In this document: positions 1-7,958 of the stretch, piece after piece
Position numbering within the stretch: the first letter of the stretch is position 1
Layout of the letters: the number at the start of each line of letters is the position of its first letter
NCBI GenBank assembly: GCA_937915485.1
Contig: CALGII010000331.1
Location: forward strand, 1-11,122
DNA length: 11,122 bases
From: an uncultured Ignavibacteriota bacterium
GTDB taxonomy: Bacteria > Bacteroidota > Ignavibacteria > Tepidaquicellales > Tepidaquicellaceae
Direction of reading: 5' to 3'
Program-made: the position numbers and the translations under genes
Notes under the pieces: model-generated
What the model was told of the DNA's origin: nothing
The model's input: only the letters and a program-made list of their open reading frames with translations
Databases searched by the model: none

Positions 1-52
1 GGCATACGAGATGTAGCCGTGACTGAAGTTCAGACGTGTGCTCTTCCGATCT
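1..52. other. Illumina TruSeq index adapter (sequencing artefact)
   Basis: These bases are not genomic. They begin with the P7-side segment GGCATACGAGAT, then a six-base barcode GTAGCC (reverse complement GGCTAC, which I recall as TruSeq index 11), then the 34-base read-2 primer segment starting GTGACTG and ending CTCTTCCGATCT. Compared with the standard adapter as I know it, one base differs: A instead of G at position 26. Biological sequence therefore starts at 53. The artefact explains why the first gene is interrupted and shows that this edge is a contig end rather than an arbitrary cut. It should be masked before any homology search. Confidence 0.97.
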
Positions 53-1005
53 AGTTTTTCAGGATTATCAGGAAATTTAAGGAGATGGGCAAGACAATCA
101 TCCTTATAACGCATAAACTGAATGAGATCAAAGAACTTTCCGACCGTGTATCGGTGCTGAGAAAAGGCAGGCTTGTTTACGAAGTTGACGCTGAAAGTCT
201 TGACCTCGATTTATTAAGCAGGGAAATTATCGGACAGGTTGAAACGGCAAGGATGCCGCAAGCAAGGGAGGAATTCGAAGAGAAGGAATTACTGTTGTCC
301 TTCAAGGATGTAACATTAAAAAAGGATAACATTGAAAAACTTCGCGGAATCACTTTCACTGTAGGCAGCGGCGAGATATACGGAATATGCGGAGTGGAAG
401 GGAACGGGCAGAGCGAAATAACCGAAGCGATACTTGGAACGGAGCGCTGTCAAAGCGGCGAACTAATAATAAAGGCGAAGGACATATCGATAGTTCCCGA
501 CGACAGGATAGGTAAAGGAATGATAAAGGAATTTTCGATAGGGGAAAATGTAATGTTAAGGGAGCGTGATTGTATAAGATTCGACAAGAAAAGAATAAGG
601 GAGAAGGCGAGAAACTTAATCGATAAATACGACGTAAGGCTATCAGATGAGACCGCAGCGCTCGAATCGTTATCGGGCGGAAATCAGCAGAAAGTGATTT
701 TTGGAAGGGAGACCGGACTGGACAATAAATTAATGGTGCTGGTTCATCCGACGAGAGGAGTGGACATTAATTCATCGGCATTCATATACAAGATTATCAT
801 AGAGGAACGGAACAAGAACAAGGGAATACTGATAATTTCTTCCGACCTCGAGGAAATATTAAAATTATCGGACAGGATAGGGGTTATATATAAAGGAAAA
901 ATCGTAAGCGAATACGTTAAATCCGAATTCGAGTTTTCGGATGAAGATAAGAAAAAGAAATTTACGACCCGTATAGGAAGAGCAATGATAGGGGCGACAG
1001 AATGA
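53..1005 (+). CDS. BMP-family (nucleoside-type) ABC importer ATPase, 5'-truncated
   Basis: This is the cytoplasmic ATPase of a YufO/NupO/RbsA-like importer, in which one chain carries two ATPase domains. The reading frame stays open from the adapter junction through 55-84 into ATG at 85, encoding FFRIIRKFKE, a normal stretch of the first domain. ATG 85 is therefore internal and the gene has lost its N-terminus. Numbering from that Met, what remains of domain 1 holds its switch histidine (ILITH, H10). Domain 2 (about residues 70-280) has a Walker-A-like loop GVEGNGQS (103-110) with Q in place of K, signature LSGGNQQK (196-203), HPTRGVD (221-227) where DEPT would be expected, and SSD where the switch histidine usually sits. 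A catalytically degenerate second domain is usual in this family. The part between Walker A and VPDDR looks about 15 residues shorter than usual. The stop overlaps the next start by 4 bp (ATGA). Ribose/simple-sugar import is the alternative, but the two partner permeases favour the BMP nucleoside type. Confidence 0.93.
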
Positions 1006-2039
1006 GCAGGAAAGTCAAAGCGAACATATTATCAATCACGATATCGCTGTTAGTCACGATTCTTCTCACATCACTGCTTTTGATAGTAATTGGCAAGAAT
1101 CCGATGCAAATATACTCGATGCTTATCGGTGAGGTTTTCGGGACCGGATACGGATTCGGGCAGGCGTTATTCAAGGCGACGCCTTTGATAATTTGCGGAT
1201 GCGGTCTGGCACTTTGTTTTCAGGCATCGTTATTCAACATCGGAGCAGAGGGGCAGTTGAATATCGGAGCGTTTGTAATGAGCGTAATCGCGTACACGTT
1301 CGACGATTATCTGGGATTGATGGTTATTCCTGCCGCGATAGCAGGCGGATTCGCAGCATCTGCTTTATGGGGTCTGATTCCGGCATTTCTGAAAATCAAG
1401 CGAGGAGTCAGCGAGGTAATAACGACGATTATGATGAATTTCATAGCGCTTGCTCTCGTCAATTACCTCCTGATAGAATTTCTCGCCGTGAAATCAACGG
1501 TCAGGACAGAAAAGATACTTGAAACCGCTTTCATACCCAAACTTTCAGAGTATTCGTCCTTGTTTCAGGGCTCATCGGCAAACATAACATTATTCGTCGC
1601 TATACTTCTGGCAATTTTAATGTATTTCATATTCTACAGAACAAGATACGGTTACGAAATACGTTCTGTAGGTTTAAACCCAGTAGCGTCGCGTTATCTC
1701 GGCGTGAAGACAAACAGGGTAATTCTGTGGTCATTTTTAATCGGAGCGGGATTGACATCATTCGTCGGGATAAATTTCATTTTCGGATACAAGGGTTACT
1801 ATGAATTCGGATTTTCAAATAATCTTGGATTCACGTCAATCGCGGTAACGTTACTTGCCAAAAACAATCCGATAGGAATAATATTCACGGCATTATTATT
1901 CGGCGTGCTGGATTACGGCGGACTTGCAGTGAATACAGCAGTTCCGAAGGAAATAATGCTTGTTTTTCAGGCTCTTGTAATACTATCGATACTTGCTGTT
2001 GATAAGGCGGTAAAAATATATTATTTAAAGGAAGAGTAA
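1002..2039 (+). CDS. BMP-family ABC importer permease, YufP-like
   Basis: This is an integral inner-membrane permease of about 345 residues with a hydrophobic, multi-helix profile. Family-type motifs are FNIGAEGQLNIG (about 78-89), the helix-turn region GVSEVITTIMMNFIA (135-149), the ATPase-contact segment RTRYGYEIRSVGLNPVASRY (213-232) and GFTSIAVTLLAKNNPIGI (276-293). These are characteristic of the first permease of nucleoside/BMP transporters rather than of the shorter ribose permease RbsC. The start ATG overlaps the ATPase stop in ATGA, with AGGGG at 990-994 seven bases upstream, so translation is probably coupled. The gene ends one base before the next permease start. It should pair with the downstream permease as a heterodimer to import nucleosides or a related small solute. 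The actual substrate cannot be read from the sequence. Confidence 0.92.
   Translation: MSRKVKANILSITISLLVTILLTSLLLIVIGKNPMQIYSMLIGEVFGTGYGFGQALFKATPLIICGCGLALCFQASLFNIGAEGQLNIGAFVMSVIAYTFDDYLGLMVIPAAIAGGFAASALWGLIPAFLKIKRGVSEVITTIMMNFIALALVNYLLIEFLAVKSTVRTEKILETAFIPKLSEYSSLFQGSSANITLFVAILLAILMYFIFYRTRYGYEIRSVGLNPVASRYLGVKTNRVILWSFLIGAGLTSFVGINFIFGYKGYYEFGFSNNLGFTSIAVTLLAKNNPIGIIFTALLFGVLDYGGLAVNTAVPKEIMLVFQALVILSILAVDKAVKIYYLKEE
2028..2034 (+). promoter_or_regulatory. Ribosome binding site supporting a TTG start
   Basis: AAGGAAG lies in the last codons of the upstream permease, about 7 bases before TTG 2041. It supports TTG 2041 over the next in-frame ATG (2089), which would remove 16 residues from the first hydrophobic segment. 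Confidence 0.6.
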
Positions 2040-2040
2040 T

Positions 2041-2943
2041 TTGATTGAGAGCATATTATCATTGACGTTTCTCGCGCAGGTGCTCAGGATGTTCACTCCG
2101 TACTATCTCGGAGCCAGCGCAGCGAATTTTTCTGAGAGGGGCGGAGTGATAAATATTGCCATCGAAGGGTTCATGATTATATCCGCCTTCAGTTACGCGT
2201 TCTTCACGCTTTCTTTCGGAAATCCGTTTCTGAGCCTGATACTTTCGGTTATTGTCTCATTGCTTTTCAGTTTTCTGTACGCTTTTCTTACTATAAAGTT
2301 AAAGATAAACCAGATAGTAACGGGTGTCGGATTTAATCTGCTGATGGCGGGGACGGCGAAATTTTTGATGATGCTGGTTTATCAAAGTTCGAGCAACACT
2401 CCGAATTTCCAGCAGATACCCGGATTGCCTTTCGTGAGCGACATTCCGGTAATCGGAAAAGTAGCCGGGGATTACATAATATTATCGGGATTCGCGCTTG
2501 TTTTTATTTCACAGTATGTGTTGTTCAGGACAAGGTTTGGCTTGCGGCTACGTTCGGTCGGGGAAAATCCCGAAGCGGCAGAGACGCTCGGCGTAAAGGT
2601 CAGGTTATACAAGATGTACGGTGTACTTGTATGCGGAGCGCTTTCGGCATTAGGCGGAATATGGCTTGCTTCAAACCAGAGTTCATTCAGCGACGGGATG
2701 ATAGCGGGCAGGGGATACATAGCCATAGCGGCGATGATAATCGGAAAGTGGAAACCCGTCAACATATTTTTGGCCTGTTTAATGTTCGCGTTTTTCGAAG
2801 GGCTTGAAATCACTCTTCAGATATCGGGTTCATTTCTTCCGTCTCAAATAATACAAATGTTACCTTATCTAATTACAATTCTCGTTCTCATCGGGTTCAT
2901 AGGCAAGACAAAGCCTCCCGCGGCGGACGGAATCCCGTATTAA
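2041..2943 (+). CDS. BMP-family ABC importer permease, YufQ-like
   Basis: This is the second transmembrane subunit of the nucleoside-type importer, 300 residues with about eight or more hydrophobic segments. Diagnostic stretches are SERGGVINIAIEGFM (31-45), FRTRFGLRLRSVGENPEAAE (162-181), which contacts the ATPase, GRGYIAIAAMIIGKWKP (223-239), and the C-terminal PPAADGIPY, which resembles the usual PAA..G.PY ending of this family. I chose the TTG start because of the well-placed ribosome binding site and because the region between TTG and the first ATG is hydrophobic and family-like. Only one base separates it from the upstream stop. Its TAA is immediately followed by the stop codon of nadK on the other strand, so the two genes converge with no gap. 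No binding-protein gene follows. It is either upstream of the contig edge or elsewhere in the genome. Confidence 0.92.
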   Translation: MIESILSLTFLAQVLRMFTPYYLGASAANFSERGGVINIAIEGFMIISAFSYAFFTLSFGNPFLSLILSVIVSLLFSFLYAFLTIKLKINQIVTGVGFNLLMAGTAKFLMMLVYQSSSNTPNFQQIPGLPFVSDIPVIGKVAGDYIILSGFALVFISQYVLFRTRFGLRLRSVGENPEAAETLGVKVRLYKMYGVLVCGALSALGGIWLASNQSSFSDGMIAGRGYIAIAAMIIGKWKPVNIFLACLMFAFFEGLEITLQISGSFLPSQIIQMLPYLITILVLIGFIGKTKPPAADGIPY

Positions 2944-3816
2944 TCACCTTCTTGTTTTCCTCACATCTTCGCCCCACAGGAGTTTTTTATTCAATGTGCT
3001 AAAGTAGGACCAGTTCAATCTTTTAATTTGTTTAAGCGAGTAATCGGTTTTCCGGATGCAAATTTCGACCGGGGGCTTACAAACGACGCTGTTATAACCA
3101 TCCGAAGTAATCCTGACATTTTCTCTGCTGACTGTTCTGATTAAAATTGTCCCGTCATCGGGAACGATTACGGGTCTGAAACTCAGAGAATGCGGAGAAA
3201 TCGGGGTGATAATAAAAACCTTGCTTATAGGGGATACTATCGGTCCGCCTGAAGAGAGCGAATATCCAGTAGAGCCTGTAGGAGAGGAAATGAGCACCCC
3301 GTCGGCATAGAACTTTCCCACAAAATCCCTATTATAGAAAATCTCAAGTTCAACCATTTTAATCGAATCGCATTTATCGATTACGATTTCATTCAGAGCG
3401 TCAAAAAGGTGTTTCCCGCCGACCGAGCAATTCAGCATGCAAAGTTCGGCGATAAGATACTTACCGGATACAATTTCCTTCAGCACCTGTTTTATCTGAT
3501 TCGGCATTATGTCCGCCATGAATCCGAGAGTACCGAGATTGATGCCGATGACGGGTTTACCACTTTTCCCGATAATTCTCGCAGAGTTCAGGAAAGTGCC
3601 GTCGCCTCCTATCGATATAATGAAATCAGATTTATCAAGTACGCGTCTGCCGGAAAGGAATTTGCTCTTCGGTATTTTCAGACTTACCGACTCACTGAAT
3701 TTATCGTGAATATAGAAATCAATGTTATTTGAAATAAGGAACTCGAGAATTTCCAATATCACGCCCGAAATGCCGGGTTTTGTTTTGTTGCCGAGTATTC
3801 CGAAAGTCATATTCAT
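2944..3816 (-). CDS. nadK: NAD kinase
   Basis: This cytoplasmic ATP-NAD kinase makes NADP+ from NAD+. At 290 residues it has the normal bacterial length. It shows the catalytic GGDGT motif (70-74), NLGTLGFMAD (93-102), the nucleotide-binding pair NE in LNEIVID (about 141-147), the glycine-rich ADGVLISSPTGSTGYSLSSG (171-190) and ITPISPHSLSFRP (203-215). All the hallmark segments of the NadK fold are present. The start ATG 3816 overlaps the stop of the DUF1844 gene by 4 bp (ATGA), and a second Met two codons later is an alternative start. No strong ribosome binding site is visible, so coupling to the upstream gene is likely. It has no obvious link to envelope synthesis and may simply share the transcript. 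Confidence 0.97.
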   Translation of the reverse strand: MNMTFGILGNKTKPGISGVILEILEFLISNNIDFYIHDKFSESVSLKIPKSKFLSGRRVLDKSDFIISIGGDGTFLNSARIIGKSGKPVIGINLGTLGFMADIMPNQIKQVLKEIVSGKYLIAELCMLNCSVGGKHLFDALNEIVIDKCDSIKMVELEIFYNRDFVGKFYADGVLISSPTGSTGYSLSSGGPIVSPISKVFIITPISPHSLSFRPVIVPDDGTILIRTVSRENVRITSDGYNSVVCKPPVEICIRKTDYSLKQIKRLNWSYFSTLNKKLLWGEDVRKTRR

Positions 3817-4097
3817 TCGGTTTTAGGTTCTTCGGATTCTTTTTTTGATTCTTCGACGTAGTTTAACTTCAATTCGGCGACGACATGCTCGATGAATCTG
3901 GACTCATCATCGTCGAGATTACCTTTTGTTTTTGCTTTCAGCATATCGAGTATGTCGATAGTAGTTTGAGCCGCGTTCAAATCCTTCTCGAGTTTGTCGC
4001 TGACAGGGCTTTTAATCTTGCCGAGGCTCATCCAGGTCTGCATCTGGAAAGAATAGACAAGAGAATAAAACAACTGTGATAATTTATCGTCTTCCAT
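3813..4097 (-). CDS. DUF1844 family small protein
   Basis: This is a 94-residue, soluble, charged, mostly helical protein. Its features match DUF1844: an N-terminal helix LFYSLVYSFQMQTWMSLGKI, then PVSDKLEKDLNAAQTTIDIL, and the conserved LKAKTKGNLDDDE followed by a second helix. The C-terminus is acidic (ESKKESEEPKTE). The biochemical function of the family is not known to me. The start is ATG 4097 with AAAGGA at 4103-4108, five bases upstream. The gene overlaps nadK by 4 bp, so the two are probably translated together. It follows a 62-bp gap after the O-antigen ligase gene, so it may belong to the upstream operon or have its own promoter. Confidence 0.85.
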   Translation of the reverse strand: MEDDKLSQLFYSLVYSFQMQTWMSLGKIKSPVSDKLEKDLNAAQTTIDILDMLKAKTKGNLDDDESRFIEHVVAELKLNYVEESKKESEEPKTE

Positions 4098-4102
4098 TTA
4101 AG

Positions 4103-4108
4103 TCCTTT
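4103..4108 (-). promoter_or_regulatory. Ribosome binding site of the DUF1844 gene
   Basis: On the minus strand AAAGGA stands five bases before ATG 4097. It is one of the clearest Shine-Dalgarno sequences in the window. Confidence 0.6.
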
Positions 4109-4159
4109 CTTTTTATCGGCATAAGTTATAAGTAATAAATTAAAATGAAAATAGAATAT

Positions 4160-5395
4160 TTAATATGAATGCCCGTTTTCTCCCGCATCAGTTCCATCCA
4201 ATTCAGAAATCACGAAAGGCAATGAAGAGAAGAAAATCAGGAGGGTAAGTATTTCCCAGTCTCCGAAATTCCACTCGAAGATTCCCGACACGTGGAATGA
4301 AATCACAGCCAGAATGCATCCGAAAACGAGAAGTTTGCCACTTCCAGGGGGTTTTGCTCTATAGAACTTAAGATGTTTAAGGAACAGAACAATAAATATT
4401 CCGAGATAGGCTACAAGTCCGAGAATGCCGTGAGTCGCGAGAACCATAATAAAATTGCTGTGAAGGTGAGAGCCTTCACCGTTGAATTCAATTTCTTTAT
4501 AAGTCTTGTAAACGTCCCGGAACTCATTGTCACCCACGCCGAGCAGAGGCCTGTCGAGAAACATTTTCCAGCCGATGTTCCACATAATCAATCTCGCATT
4601 ATTGCTCGGGTGAGAAGGGTCGGCGATGCTCGTAATTCTATCCCTCAACTGTGAAGGCATAACCGCAAAGAGAACGGCCGCAGAGACAAGAAATACATAA
4701 AGAAATTTCCTATTTATGAAGATACCCGTAATTATGAAACAGACGAATACGGCGACAAAAACATTCCTGCTTTGTGTAATGTAAAGGGAGATGAATATAA
4801 GAGCGAGCGCCGAAATAAGATATTTTATCGGTAAAATATTCTCCCCTTTAACAAAAACAAGGGGGAAGACCGAGAGGAGCACGAGCATTTTTATTTCTCC
4901 CGTAGTTATGGAATGCGCAAATGTATCGAGTCGAATTTCACCGAGGCTCATCCTGCCGATTTGAGAGGGGAGAGCAACTGCAAAAAGAACAATTTCGATC
5001 AGGGAAATTACGGACATAACAATCAAAACCGCTTTCAGCATGCCGTAAAGTTCTTTACCGGTTTTAATCTTAGCGACACAGACGTACAATATAAGAAAAA
5101 GGAGATAACGTTTAAGGCTAAGGAGAGGATTTTCGGGCATAACCGCGAATACGCGGGACAATACGTCAAAAACGATGAATGCTAAAATGGACAGGGATAA
5201 GATTTTAAGTTCTTTCCGCATATCAAGCGACAAACCAATTTGCCTGAAGAAAATAATCTGTAGAATCCAGAGTCCCGCCCAAACGCCGAAAGACACCGAA
5301 GACAGGGCGATAGAAAATCCGACGGAAAAAATTTGTATCGTTAGAAATACGATTATTACATTATCAGTGAGTCCGAGTATTTTTTCCCTGTTCAA
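4160..5395 (-). CDS. O-antigen ligase / Wzy-type polymerase family membrane protein
   Basis: This 411-residue inner-membrane protein has about ten to twelve hydrophobic segments and a long loop at about residues 245-320. The loop holds features of the O-antigen ligase (Wzy_C/WaaL) family: SR at the end of a helix (TQSRN, 207-211), NNARLIMWNIGWKMFLDRPL (265-284), GVGDNEF (286-292) and SHLHSNFIMVLATHGILG (309-326), with the conserved HxH-N pattern. Family members move lipid-linked glycan onto lipid A core, or polymerise it, in the periplasm. Sequence alone does not separate ligase from polymerase. The start is TTG 5395, two bases after the stop of the ABC exporter gene, with only a weak GCGGAA upstream. 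The next Met is at residue 59, inside the membrane region, so TTG is preferred. Its position after an MsbA-like exporter and a glycosyltransferase fits lipopolysaccharide or capsule assembly. Confidence 0.85.
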   Translation of the reverse strand: MNREKILGLTDNVIIVFLTIQIFSVGFSIALSSVSFGVWAGLWILQIIFFRQIGLSLDMRKELKILSLSILAFIVFDVLSRVFAVMPENPLLSLKRYLLFLILYVCVAKIKTGKELYGMLKAVLIVMSVISLIEIVLFAVALPSQIGRMSLGEIRLDTFAHSITTGEIKMLVLLSVFPLVFVKGENILPIKYLISALALIFISLYITQSRNVFVAVFVCFIITGIFINRKFLYVFLVSAAVLFAVMPSQLRDRITSIADPSHPSNNARLIMWNIGWKMFLDRPLLGVGDNEFRDVYKTYKEIEFNGEGSHLHSNFIMVLATHGILGLVAYLGIFIVLFLKHLKFYRAKPPGSGKLLVFGCILAVISFHVSGIFEWNFGDWEILTLLIFFSSLPFVISELDGTDAGENGHSY

Positions 5396-5397
5396 TA

Positions 5398-7218
5398 TTA
5401 TTCCGCGAATTGTAGTTCGTAAAGTTTCCTGTAAATCCCTTTTGCATCGGACATCAATTCTTTATGCCTGCCTTGCTGAACAATTTTGCAATTATCCAAC
5501 ACGAAAATATTATCCGCATTTATGATAGTCGATAGTCTGTGAGCGATAACGACAGAAGTTCTATTGCTCATAAGTTTATCGAGGGCTTCCTGAACGAGTT
5601 TTTCGGATTCATTATCGAGTGAGGACGTTGCTTCATCGAGTATCAGAATCTGCGGATTTCTTAAAAGGGCTCTCGCTATAGAGAGGCGCTGTTTCTGTCC
5701 GCCTGAAAGTTTCAAACCTCTTTCGCCGATAACAGTGTCATAACCCTTTTCCGTGTTGACTATAAAATCGTGCGCGTTGGCATATCTGCAGACTTCGACG
5801 AGTTTTTCATCACTTACATTTTCCTTCCCGAAAATTATATTATTTCGTATAGTATCGTTGAAAAGGATGATTTCCTGCGGGACGATGCAAATAAGTTTAC
5901 GAAGTGAGGCGATGTCAATATCTTTTATGTTCAAGCCGTCGAGGAGAATTTCCCCTGACACGACGTCGTAGAATCTTGAAATCAAATCCGCCATCGTGGA
6001 TTTACCTGCGCCTGAAGAGCCAACGACGGCGACTATGCGGGATTTATCGATAGTAAGGTTAATGTTTTCAAGTACGGGTTTATCTTTTTCGTAACCGAAT
6101 GAAACGTTTCTGAATTCGATGGATTTTTCAAAACTATCGGCTCGCACCGCGTCATTTTTGTTTTCAACTTCGAGAGGATGGTCAATTATCTCGAAAATGC
6201 GTTCCGCCGACGGAAAAGATTTCTGGAGGCGGTTATAAACGGTGCTCAGATTCTTAATAGGAGGAATTATCTGAAAGAGAATGAAAAGGAAGCCGAGGAA
6301 TTCTTCGGGTTTCAGATTGTTGTTGACAATAATCTCGCGTCCGCCGAACCATATTACGAGAACTCCCGAAATAATGGATAGAGTCTCGGTCAAGGGAGAC
6401 GTAAGTTCGCTGGCGCGAACCGAGCGCATAGTAAGGTGATAAAACCGCGAGAGTTCCTTGCTGAAAATATTGTTCCTGTATTTTTCCGCGGAAAAAATGC
6501 GTATTACTTTCGCCCCGTAAATAGTTTCCGTAACTATGCTTAGAAGGTCGGAAAGTTTTTCCTGCACCCTTATACTTCTTCTTCTGAGCGATGAGCCGAT
6601 TTTAGAAATAATAAAAACGGTTACGGGGAAGACGACAAAAGCGATTGCAGTCATCTGCCAACTTATAGAGAGGGCGAGAAACAGGAAGACAATAATTACG
6701 AGCGGTTCCTTGAGCAAGTCATAGAAGAGTGCGGAGATGCCGCTTTGAATGTTCGTGATATCGTTAGTCATTCTCGACAGTATGTTGCCGGTTTTTTCCT
6801 GTGTAAAAAACCTCAGTGAAAGTTGGTTCAAACGCTCATACAACTGCATTCTGATTTTAACTACCATTCTGTTTTCGATAGTTTGCATCAGCATCGACTG
6901 CAGAAAGCCCGTTAAATTTTTCAGAAGGTATGCCGTAATAATAAGCAGGCAAATAGTAATCAAAGCGCTTTCCTTGCCGCTCGAAAAAATAAACGTATCG
7001 AAAGCACTTTGCAGTTTCTGGTACAGTCCGGCGATTCCGGCAGAAGTATCCGTATTCCCCGGCGGACTGCTGCCGAGAAAAAGAGTTTTCAAAAGAGGAA
7101 TAGTAAGATAGACAGAAAGAACACTGAACACGGAAAAGAGCAATGACGTAGAGACATAGAGAAAAATAACACGCTTGAATTCCTTGAGATAACTTAACAG
7201 ACGTTTATATGTGTTCAT
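5398..7218 (-). CDS. MsbA-like ABC exporter (fused membrane and ATPase domains)
   Basis: This 606-residue half-transporter works as a homodimer. The N-terminal half (about 1-330) is a six-helix exporter domain with coupling-loop sequence such as FFTQEKTGNILSRMTNDI (137-154) and YGAKVIRIFSAEK (234-246). The C-terminal half is a complete, apparently active ATPase: Walker A GSSGAGKST (400-408), Q-loop VPQE (446-449), signature LSGGQKQRL (504-512), Walker B ILILDEA (524-530), D-loop SLD (533-535) and switch histidine AHR (559-561). The family flips lipid A-core or other lipid-linked substrates, or exports drugs and peptides. The neighbouring glycosyltransferase and O-antigen ligase favour a lipid-linked glycan. 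An MsbA-like role is inferred from this context. The start ATG 7218 overlaps the glycosyltransferase stop by 4 bp, with GGAAG six bases upstream. Confidence 0.93.
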   Translation of the reverse strand: MNTYKRLLSYLKEFKRVIFLYVSTSLLFSVFSVLSVYLTIPLLKTLFLGSSPPGNTDTSAGIAGLYQKLQSAFDTFIFSSGKESALITICLLIITAYLLKNLTGFLQSMLMQTIENRMVVKIRMQLYERLNQLSLRFFTQEKTGNILSRMTNDITNIQSGISALFYDLLKEPLVIIVFLFLALSISWQMTAIAFVVFPVTVFIISKIGSSLRRRSIRVQEKLSDLLSIVTETIYGAKVIRIFSAEKYRNNIFSKELSRFYHLTMRSVRASELTSPLTETLSIISGVLVIWFGGREIIVNNNLKPEEFLGFLFILFQIIPPIKNLSTVYNRLQKSFPSAERIFEIIDHPLEVENKNDAVRADSFEKSIEFRNVSFGYEKDKPVLENINLTIDKSRIVAVVGSSGAGKSTMADLISRFYDVVSGEILLDGLNIKDIDIASLRKLICIVPQEIILFNDTIRNNIIFGKENVSDEKLVEVCRYANAHDFIVNTEKGYDTVIGERGLKLSGGQKQRLSIARALLRNPQILILDEATSSLDNESEKLVQEALDKLMSNRTSVVIAHRLSTIINADNIFVLDNCKIVQQGRHKELMSDAKGIYRKLYELQFAE

Positions 7219-7958
7219 TTATTCTTCCGGTTTTGTATTTCCCATATTTTCATATACATCAGGAGTTTCGTGTACAGATGAAAGAAAGAGACCATGAGTC
7301 CTCTTGTCCCGTCAAGGAATCCCAATTGAAAAATATATTTCTGCACGAAGTCGAAGCACGGTCTGAAAAAAAGATAGAAGAAGCCGACTTTGATTTCAGA
7401 CGCCCTTTCCTCCGCGGAAAGCGATGAATACTCGTTAATCCTGTCGGCGTACTGTTTTATCGACCGTACCGTATAATGTTCAATCGGGTTTTTGAGTTTT
7501 CCCGTACCGCCATTAACCGAATAACTTTCGTGAACCATCCTGCCTGAAATTTCGACGGCATCTTTCCTGAAAAGCCTCAACTGATAATTGGGGTACCAGC
7601 CTGCGCGCCTGACCCATTTATTGAGGAAGAAATTCATCCTTGGAATGAGGAATCCTTTATACGGAGTGTTCTTAACGGCGTTGATAATTTCGTTTTTAAG
7701 CGACTCCGTGCATCTTTCGTCCGCGTCTATTGAAAAAATCCAATCTCCGAGAGCGTGTGCGACGCCGAATTTTCTTTGTTCGGAAAAGCCCTCCCATTTT
7801 TTTTCATACACGTGTTTAGTGTAATTGAGGGAGATGCTCATAGTTTCGTCGGAACTTTCGGCATCGACGACGACAATTTCGTCCGTCCACGAAAGACTTT
7901 TGAGACAATCTTCAATATTTTTTTCTTCATTCCGGCAAATGACCAATGCGGAAATCAT
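7215..7958 (-). CDS. GT2 glycosyltransferase, WaaE/KdtX-like
   Basis: This 247-residue cytosolic or membrane-associated inverting glycosyltransferase has a GT-A fold. It starts ISALVICRNEEKNI (2-15), has VVVDAESSDET (29-39) for nucleotide-sugar binding, and IDADE (77-81) as the metal-binding DxD. GWYPNYQLRLFRK (120-132) and MVHES (141-145) are typical of the lipopolysaccharide-core beta-glucosyltransferase group (WaaE/KdtX). The C-terminal part is hydrophobic and may sit on the membrane. The donor and acceptor sugars cannot be assigned. It is the first gene of the minus-strand operon, and the 271-bp region upstream is shared with the divergent clpB. No clear ribosome binding site precedes ATG 7958. 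The start is supported instead by the family-typical N-terminus. Confidence 0.9.
   Translation of the reverse strand: MISALVICRNEEKNIEDCLKSLSWTDEIVVVDAESSDETMSISLNYTKHVYEKKWEGFSEQRKFGVAHALGDWIFSIDADERCTESLKNEIINAVKNTPYKGFLIPRMNFFLNKWVRRAGWYPNYQLRLFRKDAVEISGRMVHESYSVNGGTGKLKNPIEHYTVRSIKQYADRINEYSSLSAEERASEIKVGFFYLFFRPCFDFVQKYIFQLGFLDGTRGLMVSFFHLYTKLLMYMKIWEIQNRKNK

Noticed and set aside
85..1005. ATG 85 as the true start of the importer ATPase
   Set aside because: The frame is open and family-like upstream to the adapter junction. The ATG falls inside the first ATPase domain and the in-frame TAG at 52-54 is created by the adapter join.
3409..3732. Plus-strand open frame inside nadK
   Set aside because: It is antisense to the conserved NAD kinase motifs, with no independent support.
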